Shown one piece after another: positions 8,143 to 16,708 of a stretch of DNA of 64,000 nt. How positions within the stretch are numbered: the first letter of the stretch is position 1; every line of letters starts with the position of its first letter. The notes under the pieces are model-generated. The model made no database searches. It was not told the origin of the DNA and was given only the letters and a program-made list of their open reading frames with translations. The stretch comes from Pseudooceanicola endophyticus (GTDB taxonomy: Bacteria > Pseudomonadota > Alphaproteobacteria > Rhodobacterales > Rhodobacteraceae): the NCBI RefSeq assembly GCF_018760365.1, contig NZ_JAHIAB010000003.1, forward strand, positions 186,001 to 250,000, given 5' to 3'. The translations under genes and the position numbers were made by a program.

Positions 8143-9351
8143 ATGTTGCCCTCCCTTTTCAGAAAGCTTCACGACGTCTCGCGCCGGCTGGTGGTGCGGG
8201 TCCTGCTGATCGCCGGCCTGGCGATCCTGGCGGTGATCCTGGCGCGGCTTGGCGGCCGGCTGATCCCGCCGGGCCTGACCGGCCTCGTCGGCCCGGAGGC
8301 GGTGGACAAGATCCTCTCGATCATCGCCAACTCCATGCTGACGGTCACCACCTTCTCGCTGACGATCATGGCGGCGGTGCACCGCTACGTCTCGGGGCAA
8401 TGGACCCCGCGCGCCCATCAGGCGCTGCTGCAGGACACGGTGACCCAGACCGTGCTGGCGACCTTCGTGGGCGCCTATCTCTATGCGCTCCTGGCGATCA
8501 TCCTGCGCGAGACCGGCGGCTTCGACGGCCCCTCTCTGCTGGTGCTCTACTGCACGACGCTGGTGGTCGTGGCGATGATCGTGATCGCGATCATCCGCTG
8601 GATCTCCCACATGGAGCAGCTGGGCTCGCTCATCGAAACCTCTTCCCGGATCGAGGAACGCACCACCAAGGCCTTCCAGCTGCGCGCCGCCTGGCCCTCC
8701 CTGGGGGCGCGACCGCTCATCTTCCGCGAGATCCCGAAGGCGACGCATCAGGTCGCGGCCTGCCGCAGCGGCTATGTCTGCCAGATCTACCAGGATCGCC
8801 TCCAGCAGGCGGCGCAGGACGTCGGCGCCCATGTCTGGCTGCTGCATCCCGTGGGCGCCTTCGTGCATCGCGGCCAGGCCCTGGCCCGCACCGAGAGCGA
8901 GGATCCGGAGCTGCTGCGCGCCCTGGCCGCCGCCATCCAGATCGGCCCGTTGCGCAATTACGACCAGGATCCGGAGTTCGGCTTCATCTGCCTGCGCGAG
9001 ATCGCGGTGCGGGCGCTCTCGCCGGGCATCAACGATCCGGGCACGGCGGAAAACATCCTGCGCCGCATCGCCCGGGTTCTGATGGGCATCGATTCCCCCG
9101 CCGATGGCGAGGGGCAGCGGGTGCTGCACGACCGGCTCTACATTCCCGCCCTCGACACCCGCCGCCTGACCGAGGACATCCTGGTGCCGATCCTCAAGGA
9201 CGGCGCCGCGCGCCCCGAGCTGGCGGCCCCTTTCGAGGAAACGCTGCTGGCGCTCTCGGCCCATGTCGATCCCGGCATCTCGCAATCGGCCCGCGACCTG
9301 CGCGTCCGCCTGCACCGCTCCCTGGCGGAAGATGCCCGCCACGGGCTGTAA
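8143..9351 (+). CDS. DUF2254 family membrane protein
   Basis: A 402-residue protein with four hydrophobic segments in the first 160 residues and a long soluble C-terminal part. Motifs such as SIIANSMLTVTTFSLTIM, then CRSGYVCQID-like and ALSPGINDPGTA are typical of DUF2254 (PF10011). The family is widespread in proteobacteria; its biochemical role is not established. A TTG seven codons earlier (8122) is an alternative start; the ATG was chosen because neither candidate has a strong ribosome site. Confidence 0.82.
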   Translation: MLPSLFRKLHDVSRRLVVRVLLIAGLAILAVILARLGGRLIPPGLTGLVGPEAVDKILSIIANSMLTVTTFSLTIMAAVHRYVSGQWTPRAHQALLQDTVTQTVLATFVGAYLYALLAIILRETGGFDGPSLLVLYCTTLVVVAMIVIAIIRWISHMEQLGSLIETSSRIEERTTKAFQLRAAWPSLGARPLIFREIPKATHQVAACRSGYVCQIYQDRLQQAAQDVGAHVWLLHPVGAFVHRGQALARTESEDPELLRALAAAIQIGPLRNYDQDPEFGFICLREIAVRALSPGINDPGTAENILRRIARVLMGIDSPADGEGQRVLHDRLYIPALDTRRLTEDILVPILKDGAARPELAAPFEETLLALSAHVDPGISQSARDLRVRLHRSLAEDARHGL

Positions 9352-9393
9352 CCGCAAGGCGTCTGCGCCCCATTCCGCAGCCGGGCCTCCCCG

Positions 9394-9453
9394 TCATCTG
9401 GCCAGAAATATCCCGGGGGAGGCTTCCGCAGGAAGCCGGGGGCAGCGCCCCCT
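9394..9453 (+). repeat. Double-hairpin intergenic repeat, copy B
   Basis: CATCTGGCCAGAAATATCCC leads into GGCTTCC-gca-GGAAGCC (9421-9437) and GGGGGCAGCGCCCCC (9438-9452). It lies between the converging ends of the DUF2254 and CorC-like genes, where it could serve as a bidirectional terminator. Arm sequence of the first hairpin differs from copies A and C but pairing is kept. Confidence 0.87.
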
Positions 9454-9493
9454 CCTTCCCAGACCCCAGACCCCAGACCAAACGTCCCGCCGC

Positions 9494-10822
9494 TCAGGCG
9501 GCCAGGGGCCGGATCTTCAGCCGGGTGATGCGGTTGTCCTTGCGCGCCGCGACCTCGAAGCGGAAGCCGTGGAACGAGAAGACCTGGCCGGCGGTCGGGA
9601 TCATCTGCGCCTCGTGGATGACGAGGCCGGCGATGGTATTGGCCTCCTCGTCGGGCAGCGACCATTCCATCGCGCGGTTCAGGTCGCGGATCGTCATCGC
9701 GCCGTCGACCAGGTACTGGCCGTCCTCGGTGCGCCGCACGATCTGTTCGGCCGCGGCCGGGTCGAACTCGTCGGCGATCTCGCCGACGATCTCCTCCAGG
9801 ATGTCCTCCAGCGTGATCAGCCCCTGGAGCGAGCCGTATTCGTCCACCACCAGCGCGAAATGGGTGCGCAGGCGCAGGAACTGGCGCATCTGTTCGTCCA
9901 GCGCCGTCGTTTCGGGGATGAAGTAGGGCTTCATCATCACGTCGGCGATCTGGAAATCCTTCAGCACCTCCTCGTCGGTGCCGCCGGCAGCGGCGCCTTC
10001 GGTGGCCAGCCGGTAGGTGGCGCGGAACAGGTCCTTGGCATGGAGGATGCCGATGATGTTCTCGGGCTCGTCCTGGTAGACCGGCAGCCGCGTGTGGTTC
10101 GACCGCAGGCACTGGCCCAGGATTTCCTGCGCCGGATCGGCGATGTTGATCGTCTCGATCCGCGAGCGGTGCAGCATGATCTCTTCCACCGTGCGATCGC
10201 TCAGGTCCAGCGCGCCCAGGATCCGGTCGCGGTCTTCCTTCTCGACCACGCCCTCGGAATGGCCCAGCTGCAGCGCACCGGCGATTTCCTCGCGCACCGC
10301 AAGGACCTGGCTGTCGGCATCGGTCTTCACCCCGAAGAGGCGCAGCACCAGGCGCACGATCAACCGCACCAGGGCCACGAAGGGCGTGGCGATGCGGATG
10401 ATGAAGGCGATCGGGGCCGAGACCCGCGCCGCCGCCGCTTCCGCGTTGGAGATCGCGTAGGTCTTCGGCAGCACCTCCGAGAAGACCAGCACAAGGATGG
10501 TCATCACCAGCGTCGCCAGCGCCACGCCGCCGTCCCCCAGGACCCGCGTGAACAGCGAGGTCGTCAGCGACGTTGCCAGGATATTGACCAGGTTGTTGCC
10601 CAGCAGCACCGAGCCGATCAGCCGTTCGCTGTCTTCGGTGATTTCCAGCGCACGCTCTGCGCCGCGATTGCCCTTGTCGGCCTGGCTGCGCAGTTTCCCG
10701 CGCGAGGCTGCCGTCAGCGCCGTTTCAGAGCCCGAGAAGAAGGCCGAGAAGACCAGCAGCAGGACGATGGCGCCGGCCGTGATCCAGAAAGCTCCGTCCA
10801 GTGCGCCTGTGGTTCCGTCCAT
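9494..10822 (-). CDS. CNNM/CorC (HlyC) family transporter-associated protein
   Basis: A 442-residue protein. The N-terminal DUF21/CNNM domain has about four membrane segments (residues 10-30, 60-85, 90-115 and 125-150) and the motif FSGSETALTAASR. A pair of CBS domains follows at about 210-335 (EIMLHRSRIETI through FALVVDEYGSLQGLITLEDI), and the C-terminus is a CorC_HlyC FAD-like domain. The family is linked to Mg2+/Co2+ export; the older 'hemolysin' label is misleading. The internal ATG (MDGTTG) was chosen since the upstream ten residues are polar and not conserved-looking. It lies 3' of xerD in the same orientation. Confidence 0.88.
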   Translation of the reverse strand: MDGTTGALDGAFWITAGAIVLLLVFSAFFSGSETALTAASRGKLRSQADKGNRGAERALEITEDSERLIGSVLLGNNLVNILATSLTTSLFTRVLGDGGVALATLVMTILVLVFSEVLPKTYAISNAEAAAARVSAPIAFIIRIATPFVALVRLIVRLVLRLFGVKTDADSQVLAVREEIAGALQLGHSEGVVEKEDRDRILGALDLSDRTVEEIMLHRSRIETINIADPAQEILGQCLRSNHTRLPVYQDEPENIIGILHAKDLFRATYRLATEGAAAGGTDEEVLKDFQIADVMMKPYFIPETTALDEQMRQFLRLRTHFALVVDEYGSLQGLITLEDILEEIVGEIADEFDPAAAEQIVRRTEDGQYLVDGAMTIRDLNRAMEWSLPDEEANTIAGLVIHEAQMIPTAGQVFSFHGFRFEVAARKDNRITRLKIRPLAA

Positions 10823-10949
10823 CTTGTCCCTCGCAGATCTGCATTCCTGCAAGGGGTTATGGGGCCGCCCGCGCGGCGGTTCAAGGGGCGGAAGGCGTCG
10901 TCCCGCCAGGGTCGCGCCGATTGCGCCGGCGCCTCCGCAAACGCCCGCA

Positions 10950-11927
10950 TCAGTCGCGGGCGCTGTCTTCCTCGGCGGGCGCGGGCAGGGCGGCCCGGCT
11001 CAGCGGATGGTGCTCCTCGACCAGGGATTGCAGCCGGGCCTCCAGGACGTGGGTGTAGATCTCGGTGGTGGCCAGGTCGGCATGGCCCAGCAGGGTCTGG
11101 ATGGCGCGCAGATCGGCGCCGTTCTCCAGCAGGTGGGTCGCGAAGGCATGGCGCAGCCGGTGCGGCGTGACCTTTTCCGGAGAGATCCCGGCGGTCACGG
11201 CGATCTCCTTGATCAGCGTGTAGAAGCGGATCCGGGTCAGGTGGCCTTCGCGCCCGCGCGAGGGGAACAGGAAACGCGATGGCGTGCCGCCGGAAAGGCG
11301 CACCTCTTCCTCGTGGGCATCGCGCAGTTCCAGCCACAGATCCAGCGCCGTGCGCGCGGGTCCCGACAGCGGCACCAGCCGTTCCTTGCCGCTCTTGCCG
11401 CGAATGAGCAGCATCTCGGGGTGGCCGCGCGCGGCGGCGGCGGGCAGGGAGACCAGTTCGCTCACCCGCATTCCGGTGGCGTAGAGCAGCTCCAGCAGGC
11501 AGGTGTTGCGGCAGCGGTCCTCCTCGCGGCGGCCATGCTGGCGGGCGGCCTCCAGAAGGGCGTCGACCTCTGCCGGGGTCAGGATCTTCGGCAGGGAGCG
11601 CGCCTTGCCCGGGCTGCGGATCTGGATCGCCGGATTGTCGCTGCGCCAGCCTTCGTCGAAGGCGAAACGGTACAGCTGCTTGACCGCCGAGAGGCGCCGC
11701 GCCCGGGTGGCGCGTTTCAGCCCTTCGGCATCGCAATGCACAAGGTAGGCCTCGATATCGTCACGGCTGGCGGCGGGCCAGTCCAGGCCCCGGGCGGCCA
11801 GCCAGCCCCGCAGGTCCTTCAGGTCGCGGCCATAGGCCAGCAGGGTGTTGCGCGCGGCGCCGCTTTCGGCGGCCAGCGCGTCCAGGAAGGCGGGTAGCCA
11901 GCGGTCTGGGTTGGGCTGCTCGGTCAT
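10950..11927 (-). CDS. xerD: Tyrosine recombinase XerD
   Basis: A 325-residue site-specific recombinase that resolves chromosome dimers at dif with XerC and FtsK. It has an N-terminal SAM-like core-binding domain (residues 5-90) and the catalytic domain with all six active-site positions: R154 (TGMRVSEL), K181 (GKSGKERLVP), H256 and R259 (PHRLRH), H282 (LLGHADL) and nucleophile Y291 (TEIYTH). The length and the xerD / aroK-aroB neighbourhood mark it as the chromosomal enzyme, not a prophage or island integrase. Confidence 0.93.
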   Translation of the reverse strand: MTEQPNPDRWLPAFLDALAAESGAARNTLLAYGRDLKDLRGWLAARGLDWPAASRDDIEAYLVHCDAEGLKRATRARRLSAVKQLYRFAFDEGWRSDNPAIQIRSPGKARSLPKILTPAEVDALLEAARQHGRREEDRCRNTCLLELLYATGMRVSELVSLPAAAARGHPEMLLIRGKSGKERLVPLSGPARTALDLWLELRDAHEEEVRLSGGTPSRFLFPSRGREGHLTRIRFYTLIKEIAVTAGISPEKVTPHRLRHAFATHLLENGADLRAIQTLLGHADLATTEIYTHVLEARLQSLVEEHHPLSRAALPAPAEEDSARD

Positions 11928-11930
11928 GGC

Positions 11931-13517
11931 TCAGACATGGTCATCAAGAAGGATCAGTTGCAGCGCGGCCTGGCGGGCGGTGTCCTCCAGGCCGACGGCG
12001 CGGAAGGTGGCCAGCGCCGGCACGACGGAAGGCAGGTCCCCGGCGCGGGCCGAAAGGTACAGCTCCATCGCGCCCAGGATCGCCTCGCCCAGGCGGCCCT
12101 GGCGGATCTGGTCCATCAGCGCCTCGGGGGGGCGGGTGTCCTCGGCGAAGCCTTCGGTGATCAGGCGGGCGGCCTCGCTGGGCGGGGCCACCGTGTCGGG
12201 CTTGCCCTGGGCCAGCGCCAGCAGGAAGCGATCGGTGTCGTCATGGGCGGTCAGCCCGGCGGCGGCCTGTTCAAAGCCCGGTGCCAGCAGGGCGGCGCGC
12301 GTGGCGATGCGCCCGGCCGGCCCGGCATCGTGAGAATAGGCGGCCAGCTGGGCGCCGTAGATCCGGGCGAAGGGCACCCGCAGCTGCGCGTCGCCCATCG
12401 CGTCCCAGGCGCCGGGCAGGGTGTTCAGCACCTTGGCGTCGGTGCCGCCCCCGGGGGCCTTGCCAAGCGCGGTGTCGAAGGCCTGAAGCGCCGCGACCCG
12501 GTCCCAGATCCCGCCCGAGGCCGAAGGCTGCCCGCTGGTATAGATCCCGAGCAGGGCGTTTTCCGGCAGCGCGCCGGTGCGGGCCAGCCGTTCGGCGGCG
12601 TCAAGTTCGGCCTTCCAGCCGGAGATGCCGCGCAGATCCGAGACCGCGTAGGCCCGGGGCAGGCCGGCAGTGGCCATGGGTTCGCCGATCGCCTCGGACA
12701 GGCGGAACATCAGCGGAGAAATCCGCGCCGGGGGCGGCAGGGCCACGGCGGTATCGTCCGAATCGACATCCAGGAACCGGCTCAGCAGATGCGCCTCGGC
12801 GGGCGGCAGGTTGCCAAGGGCTGTGGCCGAGTCGAGCAGCAGCGCGGCGGTGTCCCAGTCATTGTCCCGCGCCAGGCAGAAGATCCGCGATCCCTGGTCG
12901 GGCGCGAGCCCGGGATCGGTGGCGATGCTCTGGCAGGGCGTGGCCTCGGTGCCGTTCAGCAGCGACAGCTCGAACCAGCGCTGGAACAGCGCCGGATCGG
13001 TCTTGGGGCCGGCACGTTCGATCAGCGCCAGCGCCGGCTCCACCGCGCCCAGGTCGCGCAGCTTGTCGATCCGGGCGCGCAGCAGCGGGTCGCCGCCTTC
13101 GCTCGGGGTCTCACCGGGCGGATCGACCTCGGCCAGAAGCAGGGTATAGAGCAGCGACTGCATCGCCGGGCTGCTGGTCACATCAAGCCGGGCCAGACGC
13201 TGGGCGATGTCGCGCGCGGTCGAACCCTGCCAGAGCGAAGCCGGCAGCCCGGTGACGGAGGTCGGCAGCAGGCCCACCGCATCGGCCTCGACGCCGCCCA
13301 GCGGCGCGCTCGAGACCGGCGGCGTCAGCGCGCTCTGGCTGACGGGGGGCTCATTGTGCTGCAGCCCGCTGTCGGGCACGACGATGCCGGCCGCGCTGAG
13401 CGCGCTCAGCCAGTCGATGGCGGTGATCGGATTGCCGGCGCCCTGATCGCGCCCGACGGCCTGCGGCGCCTGGGCCGAAGCCCCCTGCGCCGCGGCCAGT
13501 CCAAGGCCGATCATCAC
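11931..13517 (-). CDS. Uncharacterised secreted alpha-helical protein
   Basis: About 528 residues. A hydrophobic N-terminus followed by QGASAQAP resembles a signal peptide, and the rest is Ala/Leu-rich helical sequence with TPR- or SEL1-like periodicity but no motif I can name. Homologues sit between xerD and aroK in many Rhodobacterales, from memory. The assigned GTG (13517) has no ribosome site. Extending in frame, a CTG at 13535 would give LKPHQLAVMIGLG and restore a positively charged signal peptide, with GGAG about 10 nt upstream. The N-terminus is therefore uncertain. The stop lies three bases from the xerD start, so the two are probably co-transcribed. Confidence 0.65.
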   Translation of the reverse strand: MMIGLGLAAAQGASAQAPQAVGRDQGAGNPITAIDWLSALSAAGIVVPDSGLQHNEPPVSQSALTPPVSSAPLGGVEADAVGLLPTSVTGLPASLWQGSTARDIAQRLARLDVTSSPAMQSLLYTLLLAEVDPPGETPSEGGDPLLRARIDKLRDLGAVEPALALIERAGPKTDPALFQRWFELSLLNGTEATPCQSIATDPGLAPDQGSRIFCLARDNDWDTAALLLDSATALGNLPPAEAHLLSRFLDVDSDDTAVALPPPARISPLMFRLSEAIGEPMATAGLPRAYAVSDLRGISGWKAELDAAERLARTGALPENALLGIYTSGQPSASGGIWDRVAALQAFDTALGKAPGGGTDAKVLNTLPGAWDAMGDAQLRVPFARIYGAQLAAYSHDAGPAGRIATRAALLAPGFEQAAAGLTAHDDTDRFLLALAQGKPDTVAPPSEAARLITEGFAEDTRPPEALMDQIRQGRLGEAILGAMELYLSARAGDLPSVVPALATFRAVGLEDTARQAALQLILLDDHV

Positions 13518-13545
13518 TGCGAGCTGATGCGGTTTCAGGGCCCTG

Positions 13546-13695
13546 TCACTCCGCCTTCAAGGTCACGGGCGTGTGCACTTCCTGTGCGGGCGGTGCAAAG
13601 TTCACCCCAAGCCACGGCCCCACATAGGCATAGGCCACAAGGGCGATTCCTGCCAGAATTGCCAGATAAAGGAGCCATTTCAGCACACGCAACAT
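13546..13695 (-). CDS. Small single-pass membrane protein (49 aa)
   Basis: ATG at 13693-13695 gives a 49-residue frame beginning MLRVLKWLLYLAILAGI and ending LKAE. The N-terminal two thirds is one hydrophobic helix with a Lys/Arg-flanked start, then a short polar tail with PPAQEVHTPV. It is followed within about 30 nt by the uncharacterised secreted protein and precedes it in the same operon. Coding quality looks good: in-frame GC at third positions and a charged/hydrophobic split. The function is unknown. It is divergent from aroK. Confidence 0.7.
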   Translation of the reverse strand: MLRVLKWLLYLAILAGIALVAYAYVGPWLGVNFAPPAQEVHTPVTLKAE

Positions 13696-13816
13696 GTAGT
13701 TCCCGCCTCGTTCGCTAGTGTTTTGACCACTTTATAACTGGCATTTTCGGTGAGATCACGTCATTCAGACCCAAATTCACGGAAATGGCAAAGCGGCGCG
13801 TCATGCCGCGGGGGCA

Positions 13817-14365
13817 ATGGGCTGGGTGCTTAAGAAGACGATCGTAATGGTTGGGATGATGGGAGCGGGCAAAACCTCGGTGGGGAAGGCCGTGGCTGCC
13901 CAGCTGGGGGTGGCGTTCCGGGATTCCGATGCCGAAATCGAAGCTGCAGCGAACATGTCGGTGGCGGATATCTTCGCCCGGGACGGCGAGCCGTTCTTCC
14001 GCGAACGGGAGACCCGGGTGATCCGCCGGCTGCTGGAAGAAGAGCCCTGCGTGCTCTCGACCGGGGGCGGGGCCTTCCTGTCGGCAAGAAACCGCCAGAT
14101 GATCACCGACAAGGGGGTCTCGGTCTGGCTGAACGCGGATCTTGAGGTGCTCTGGAACCGGGTGCGTCACCGCGACACCCGCCCGCTGCTGCGCACCGCC
14201 AATCCCTTCGCCACGCTGTCCGGGCTTTTTGAGGCCCGGGTGCCGATCTATGCGCAGGCCGACCTCTCGGTGATCTCCGAGGCGGGCTGCTCGGTGAACG
14301 ACATGGGCGCGCGGGTGGTCCGCGCGCTTGAGACGCGCCCCGACGTGCTGGAGGTCGTGGCATGA
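13817..14365 (+). CDS. aroK: Shikimate kinase
   Basis: A 182-residue P-loop kinase phosphorylating shikimate at O3 in chorismate synthesis. Walker A GMMGAGKTSVG covers residues 13-23 (K19). The shikimate-binding motifs are D-x-D (FRDSDAEIE), GEPFFRERE and STGGGAFL, and the LID is RHRDTRPLL. The length matches AroK. Its last codons overlap aroB by 4 nt (ATGA), so the two are translationally coupled. The start region is shared with the divergent small membrane protein gene. Confidence 0.96.
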   Translation: MGWVLKKTIVMVGMMGAGKTSVGKAVAAQLGVAFRDSDAEIEAAANMSVADIFARDGEPFFRERETRVIRRLLEEEPCVLSTGGGAFLSARNRQMITDKGVSVWLNADLEVLWNRVRHRDTRPLLRTANPFATLSGLFEARVPIYAQADLSVISEAGCSVNDMGARVVRALETRPDVLEVVA

Positions 14366-15477
14366 TCCGCGAAACCCTTCGGGTCGAACTTGGCGCGCGT
14401 GGCTACGACATCGTGATCGGCCCGGGACTGCTGGCCGAGGCGGGGCGCCACATCGCGCCGCTGCTGCGCCGCAAGCGCGTCGCCGTGCTGACCGATGAAA
14501 CGGTCGCCGCCCTGCATCTTGAGGCCCTGCGCGAAGGCCTTGCCGCCGAGGGGATCGAGATGGTCTCGCTCGCGCTGCCGGCGGGCGAAAGCACCAAGGG
14601 CTGGCCGCAGTTCACCCGTGCCGTGGAATGGTTGCTGGACCAGAAGGTCGAACGGTCCGACGTGGTGGTGGCGCTTGGCGGCGGGGTGATCGGCGATCTG
14701 GCGGGCTTTGCCGCCTCGGTGCTGCGCCGGGGCGTGCGTTTCGTGCAGATCCCGACCTCGCTTCTGGCGCAGGTCGACAGTTCGGTCGGCGGCAAGACCG
14801 GCATCAATACGCGCCATGGCAAGAACCTGGTCGGCGCTTTCCACCAGCCGGCGCTGGTGCTGGCGGATACATCGGTTCTGGGATCCCTCGCGCCGCGCGA
14901 TTTCCTGGCCGGTTACGGCGAGGTGGTGAAATACGGCCTTCTCGGCGATGCCGCCTTCTTCGACTGGCTGGAGGCCAACGGGCCGAAGCTGGCCTCGGGC
15001 GACATGGCGGTGCGCGTCGCGGCGGTGAAACGCTCCTGCGAGATGAAGGCCGAGATCGTCGCCCGCGACGAGACCGAGCAGGGCGACCGTGCGCTGCTGA
15101 ACCTTGGCCATACCTTCGGCCATGCGCTCGAGGCCGCAACGGGCTATTCCGCGCGGCTGCTGCATGGCGAGGGGGTGGCGATCGGCTGTGCCCTCGCGTT
15201 CGAGCTGTCGGCGAAGCTGGGGCTGTGCGCCCAGGAGGATCCCAGCCGGGTGCGGGCGCATCTGCGCGACATGGGCATGAAGGTCGATCTGAAGGACATC
15301 GAGGGCGATCTGCCCGATGCCGACGGGCTGCTGGCGCTGATGGCGCAGGACAAGAAGGTCCAGGACGGCAAGCTGCGCTTCATCCTGGCGCGCGGCATCG
15401 GCCAGGCCTTCGTGACTGCGGATGTGCCGCACGCGCTGGTGCACAACGTGCTGGCAGAGGCGCTTCGCGAACGCTGA
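14362..15477 (+). CDS. aroB: 3-dehydroquinate synthase
   Basis: A 371-residue NAD+- and metal-dependent enzyme turning DAHP into 3-dehydroquinate, the second step of the shikimate pathway. The NAD-binding GGGVIGDLAGF, the substrate-binding VDSSVGGKTGIN, and the metal ligands in GYGEVVKYG (Glu), LNLGHTFGHALE (His) and LLHGEGVAIG (His) are all present. It overlaps aroK by four bases, the usual aroKB arrangement. Confidence 0.97.
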   Translation: MIRETLRVELGARGYDIVIGPGLLAEAGRHIAPLLRRKRVAVLTDETVAALHLEALREGLAAEGIEMVSLALPAGESTKGWPQFTRAVEWLLDQKVERSDVVVALGGGVIGDLAGFAASVLRRGVRFVQIPTSLLAQVDSSVGGKTGINTRHGKNLVGAFHQPALVLADTSVLGSLAPRDFLAGYGEVVKYGLLGDAAFFDWLEANGPKLASGDMAVRVAAVKRSCEMKAEIVARDETEQGDRALLNLGHTFGHALEAATGYSARLLHGEGVAIGCALAFELSAKLGLCAQEDPSRVRAHLRDMGMKVDLKDIEGDLPDADGLLALMAQDKKVQDGKLRFILARGIGQAFVTADVPHALVHNVLAEALRER

Positions 15478-15491
15478 ATAACTTAGCGTGC

Positions 15492-15515
15492 CGCTTGCGT
15501 TTCCGGGCGCAAGCG
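15492..15515 (+). terminator. Hairpin after aroB
   Basis: CGCTTGCG (15492-15499) pairs with CGCAAGCG (15508-15515) around an 8-nt loop, 14 nt after the aroB stop. There is no T run, so it may be a weak or Rho-assisted terminator. Confidence 0.5.
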
Positions 15516-15559
15516 TCTGCACTTGCATTCTCTTTTGACCAAGGATGATGCGGGGAACG

Positions 15560-16072
15560 ATGATCACGCCGGCCTATTGCCTGACCATGGCGCGCTACAA
15601 TGCCTGGCAGAACGGATGCCTGCGACGGGCGCTCTCGGGTCTTTCGCCTGCGGCGCTGACCGAAGACCGGGGGGCCTTCTTCGGCTCCCTTCTGGCCACC
15701 GCCAATCACCTGATCTGGGCCGATGCGCTCTGGCTGTCGCGCCTGACCGGCACGCCCGTGCCCGAGGGCGGCGGGCCGCGTGGCCTGACCCTTTGCCCGA
15801 CCTTCGCCACCTGGTCCGCGGAACGCTTCCGGCTGGACGGGCAGCTGCTGCTCTGGGCCGAGAAGGTGCCCGCCCTGGCGCTTACCGGTTCGCTGGAGTG
15901 GACCGCGTCCACCGGAGAGCGCCATGTGCGGCCGCTGGGACAGGTGCTGATGCATCTCTTCAACCACCAGATCCATCACCGGGGCCAGATCCATGCCATG
16001 CTGACCGCCGCCGGTATCCCGACCGAGGATACCGATCTGCTGTTTCTGCCCGAGCAGGGGCCATGGCTGTGA
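15560..16072 (+). CDS. DinB-family metal-binding protein
   Basis: About 170 residues forming a DinB-type four-helix bundle. The motif pattern ARYNAWQN at the start, then LLATANHLIWADALW, and finally HLFNHQIHHRGQIH carries the three His expected to bind a divalent metal. DinB/YfiT relatives include thiol-dependent transferases, but most members, such as this one, have no defined reaction. Start choice is open: ATGs at 15545 and 15548 would add four or five residues, and I prefer MITPAY because of the GGGGA just upstream. Confidence 0.8.
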   Translation: MITPAYCLTMARYNAWQNGCLRRALSGLSPAALTEDRGAFFGSLLATANHLIWADALWLSRLTGTPVPEGGGPRGLTLCPTFATWSAERFRLDGQLLLWAEKVPALALTGSLEWTASTGERHVRPLGQVLMHLFNHQIHHRGQIHAMLTAAGIPTEDTDLLFLPEQGPWL

Positions 16073-16080
16073 AATCGTGA

Positions 16081-16104
16081 AAAGCGACATGGAAATGTCG
16101 CTTT
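16081..16104 (+). terminator. Perfect 10-bp hairpin with a GGAA loop
   Basis: AAAGCGACAT (16081-16090) and ATGTCGCTTT (16095-16104) pair perfectly around GGAA, a GNRA-type tetraloop. It lies 9 nt after the DinB-like stop and is followed by a mildly T-rich stretch. It most likely ends the DinB transcript; a role in the leader of the downstream stress gene is possible. Confidence 0.65.
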
Positions 16105-16215
16105 CGTAGTGATTTTCTTCGCAAATCGCCTTGGAATTGAACTCGTCTGACTTACCCTTCCTGAAAGGCCGGTCAACGGCCCTGCCAGCCGGTCGGCAAC
16201 AGGAAGGAGACAGCG

Positions 16216-16635
16216 ATGTTCAGCAAGATCATGGTTCCGGTCGATCTGACCCATGCCGCGCGCCTGACCCGGGCGCTGGACTGTGCCAGCCAGCTGGGGC
16301 AGAGCTTTGGTGCGGAGCTGGTCTATGTCGGCGTCACGACGGCGCTGCCGGGCCCGATTGCCCATAACCCGGCCGAATATGCCGAGAAGCTGAAGGCCTT
16401 CGCCGCGGAACAGGGCGCGGCCAGCGGCCTGAAGACCAGCGCCCATGCGGTCTTCGATCATGACACGGCCATCGACATCGACCACGCCCTGCTGCGCGCC
16501 GTGGAGGAGACCGGCTGCGACCTGGTCGTGATGGCCAGCCACATCCCCAACCTGACCGATTACATCTGGCCCTCGAACGGTGGCCGGGTGGCAAGCCATG
16601 CCAAGGTGTCGGTTCTGGTGGTCCGGGGCATGTGA
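16216..16635 (+). CDS. Universal stress protein UspA-like
   Basis: A 139-residue single-domain Usp starting MFSKIMVPVDLT. The Rossmann-like fold shows the N-terminal nucleotide-binding Asp (PVDL), a mid-protein VVMASHIPN strand and the C-terminal phosphate loop (SNGGRVASHAKVSVLVVRG, from the G-x-G-Sx motif). These are the features of ATP-binding Usp members. It is preceded by AGGAAGGAGA. It sits directly upstream of a BCCT transporter in the same direction; Usp genes beside osmolyte transporters suggest a link to salt stress, which is inference. Confidence 0.88.
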   Translation: MFSKIMVPVDLTHAARLTRALDCASQLGQSFGAELVYVGVTTALPGPIAHNPAEYAEKLKAFAAEQGAASGLKTSAHAVFDHDTAIDIDHALLRAVEETGCDLVVMASHIPNLTDYIWPSNGGRVASHAKVSVLVVRGM

Positions 16636-16650
16636 CGGGAGGAGTTCGTT

Positions 16651-16671
16651 CATCACATGAGAAAAGTGATG
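16651..16671 (+). promoter_or_regulatory. Inverted repeat in the AT-rich usp-BCCT gap
   Basis: CATCAC (16651-16656) and GTGATG (16666-16671) are perfect inverted repeats in an unusually A/T-rich 70-bp gap before the BCCT start. It may be an operator or a weak terminator; no regulator can be assigned from sequence. Confidence 0.35.
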
Positions 16672-16708
16672 TAAATAATTGAAATAGTACAGAAAGGTAA
16701 AACGTCAG

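Noticed and set aside
10950-11927. Tyrosine recombinase as a sign of an integrated element
   Set aside because: Length, motifs and neighbours are those of chromosomal XerD. There is no attachment duplication or phage gene nearby.
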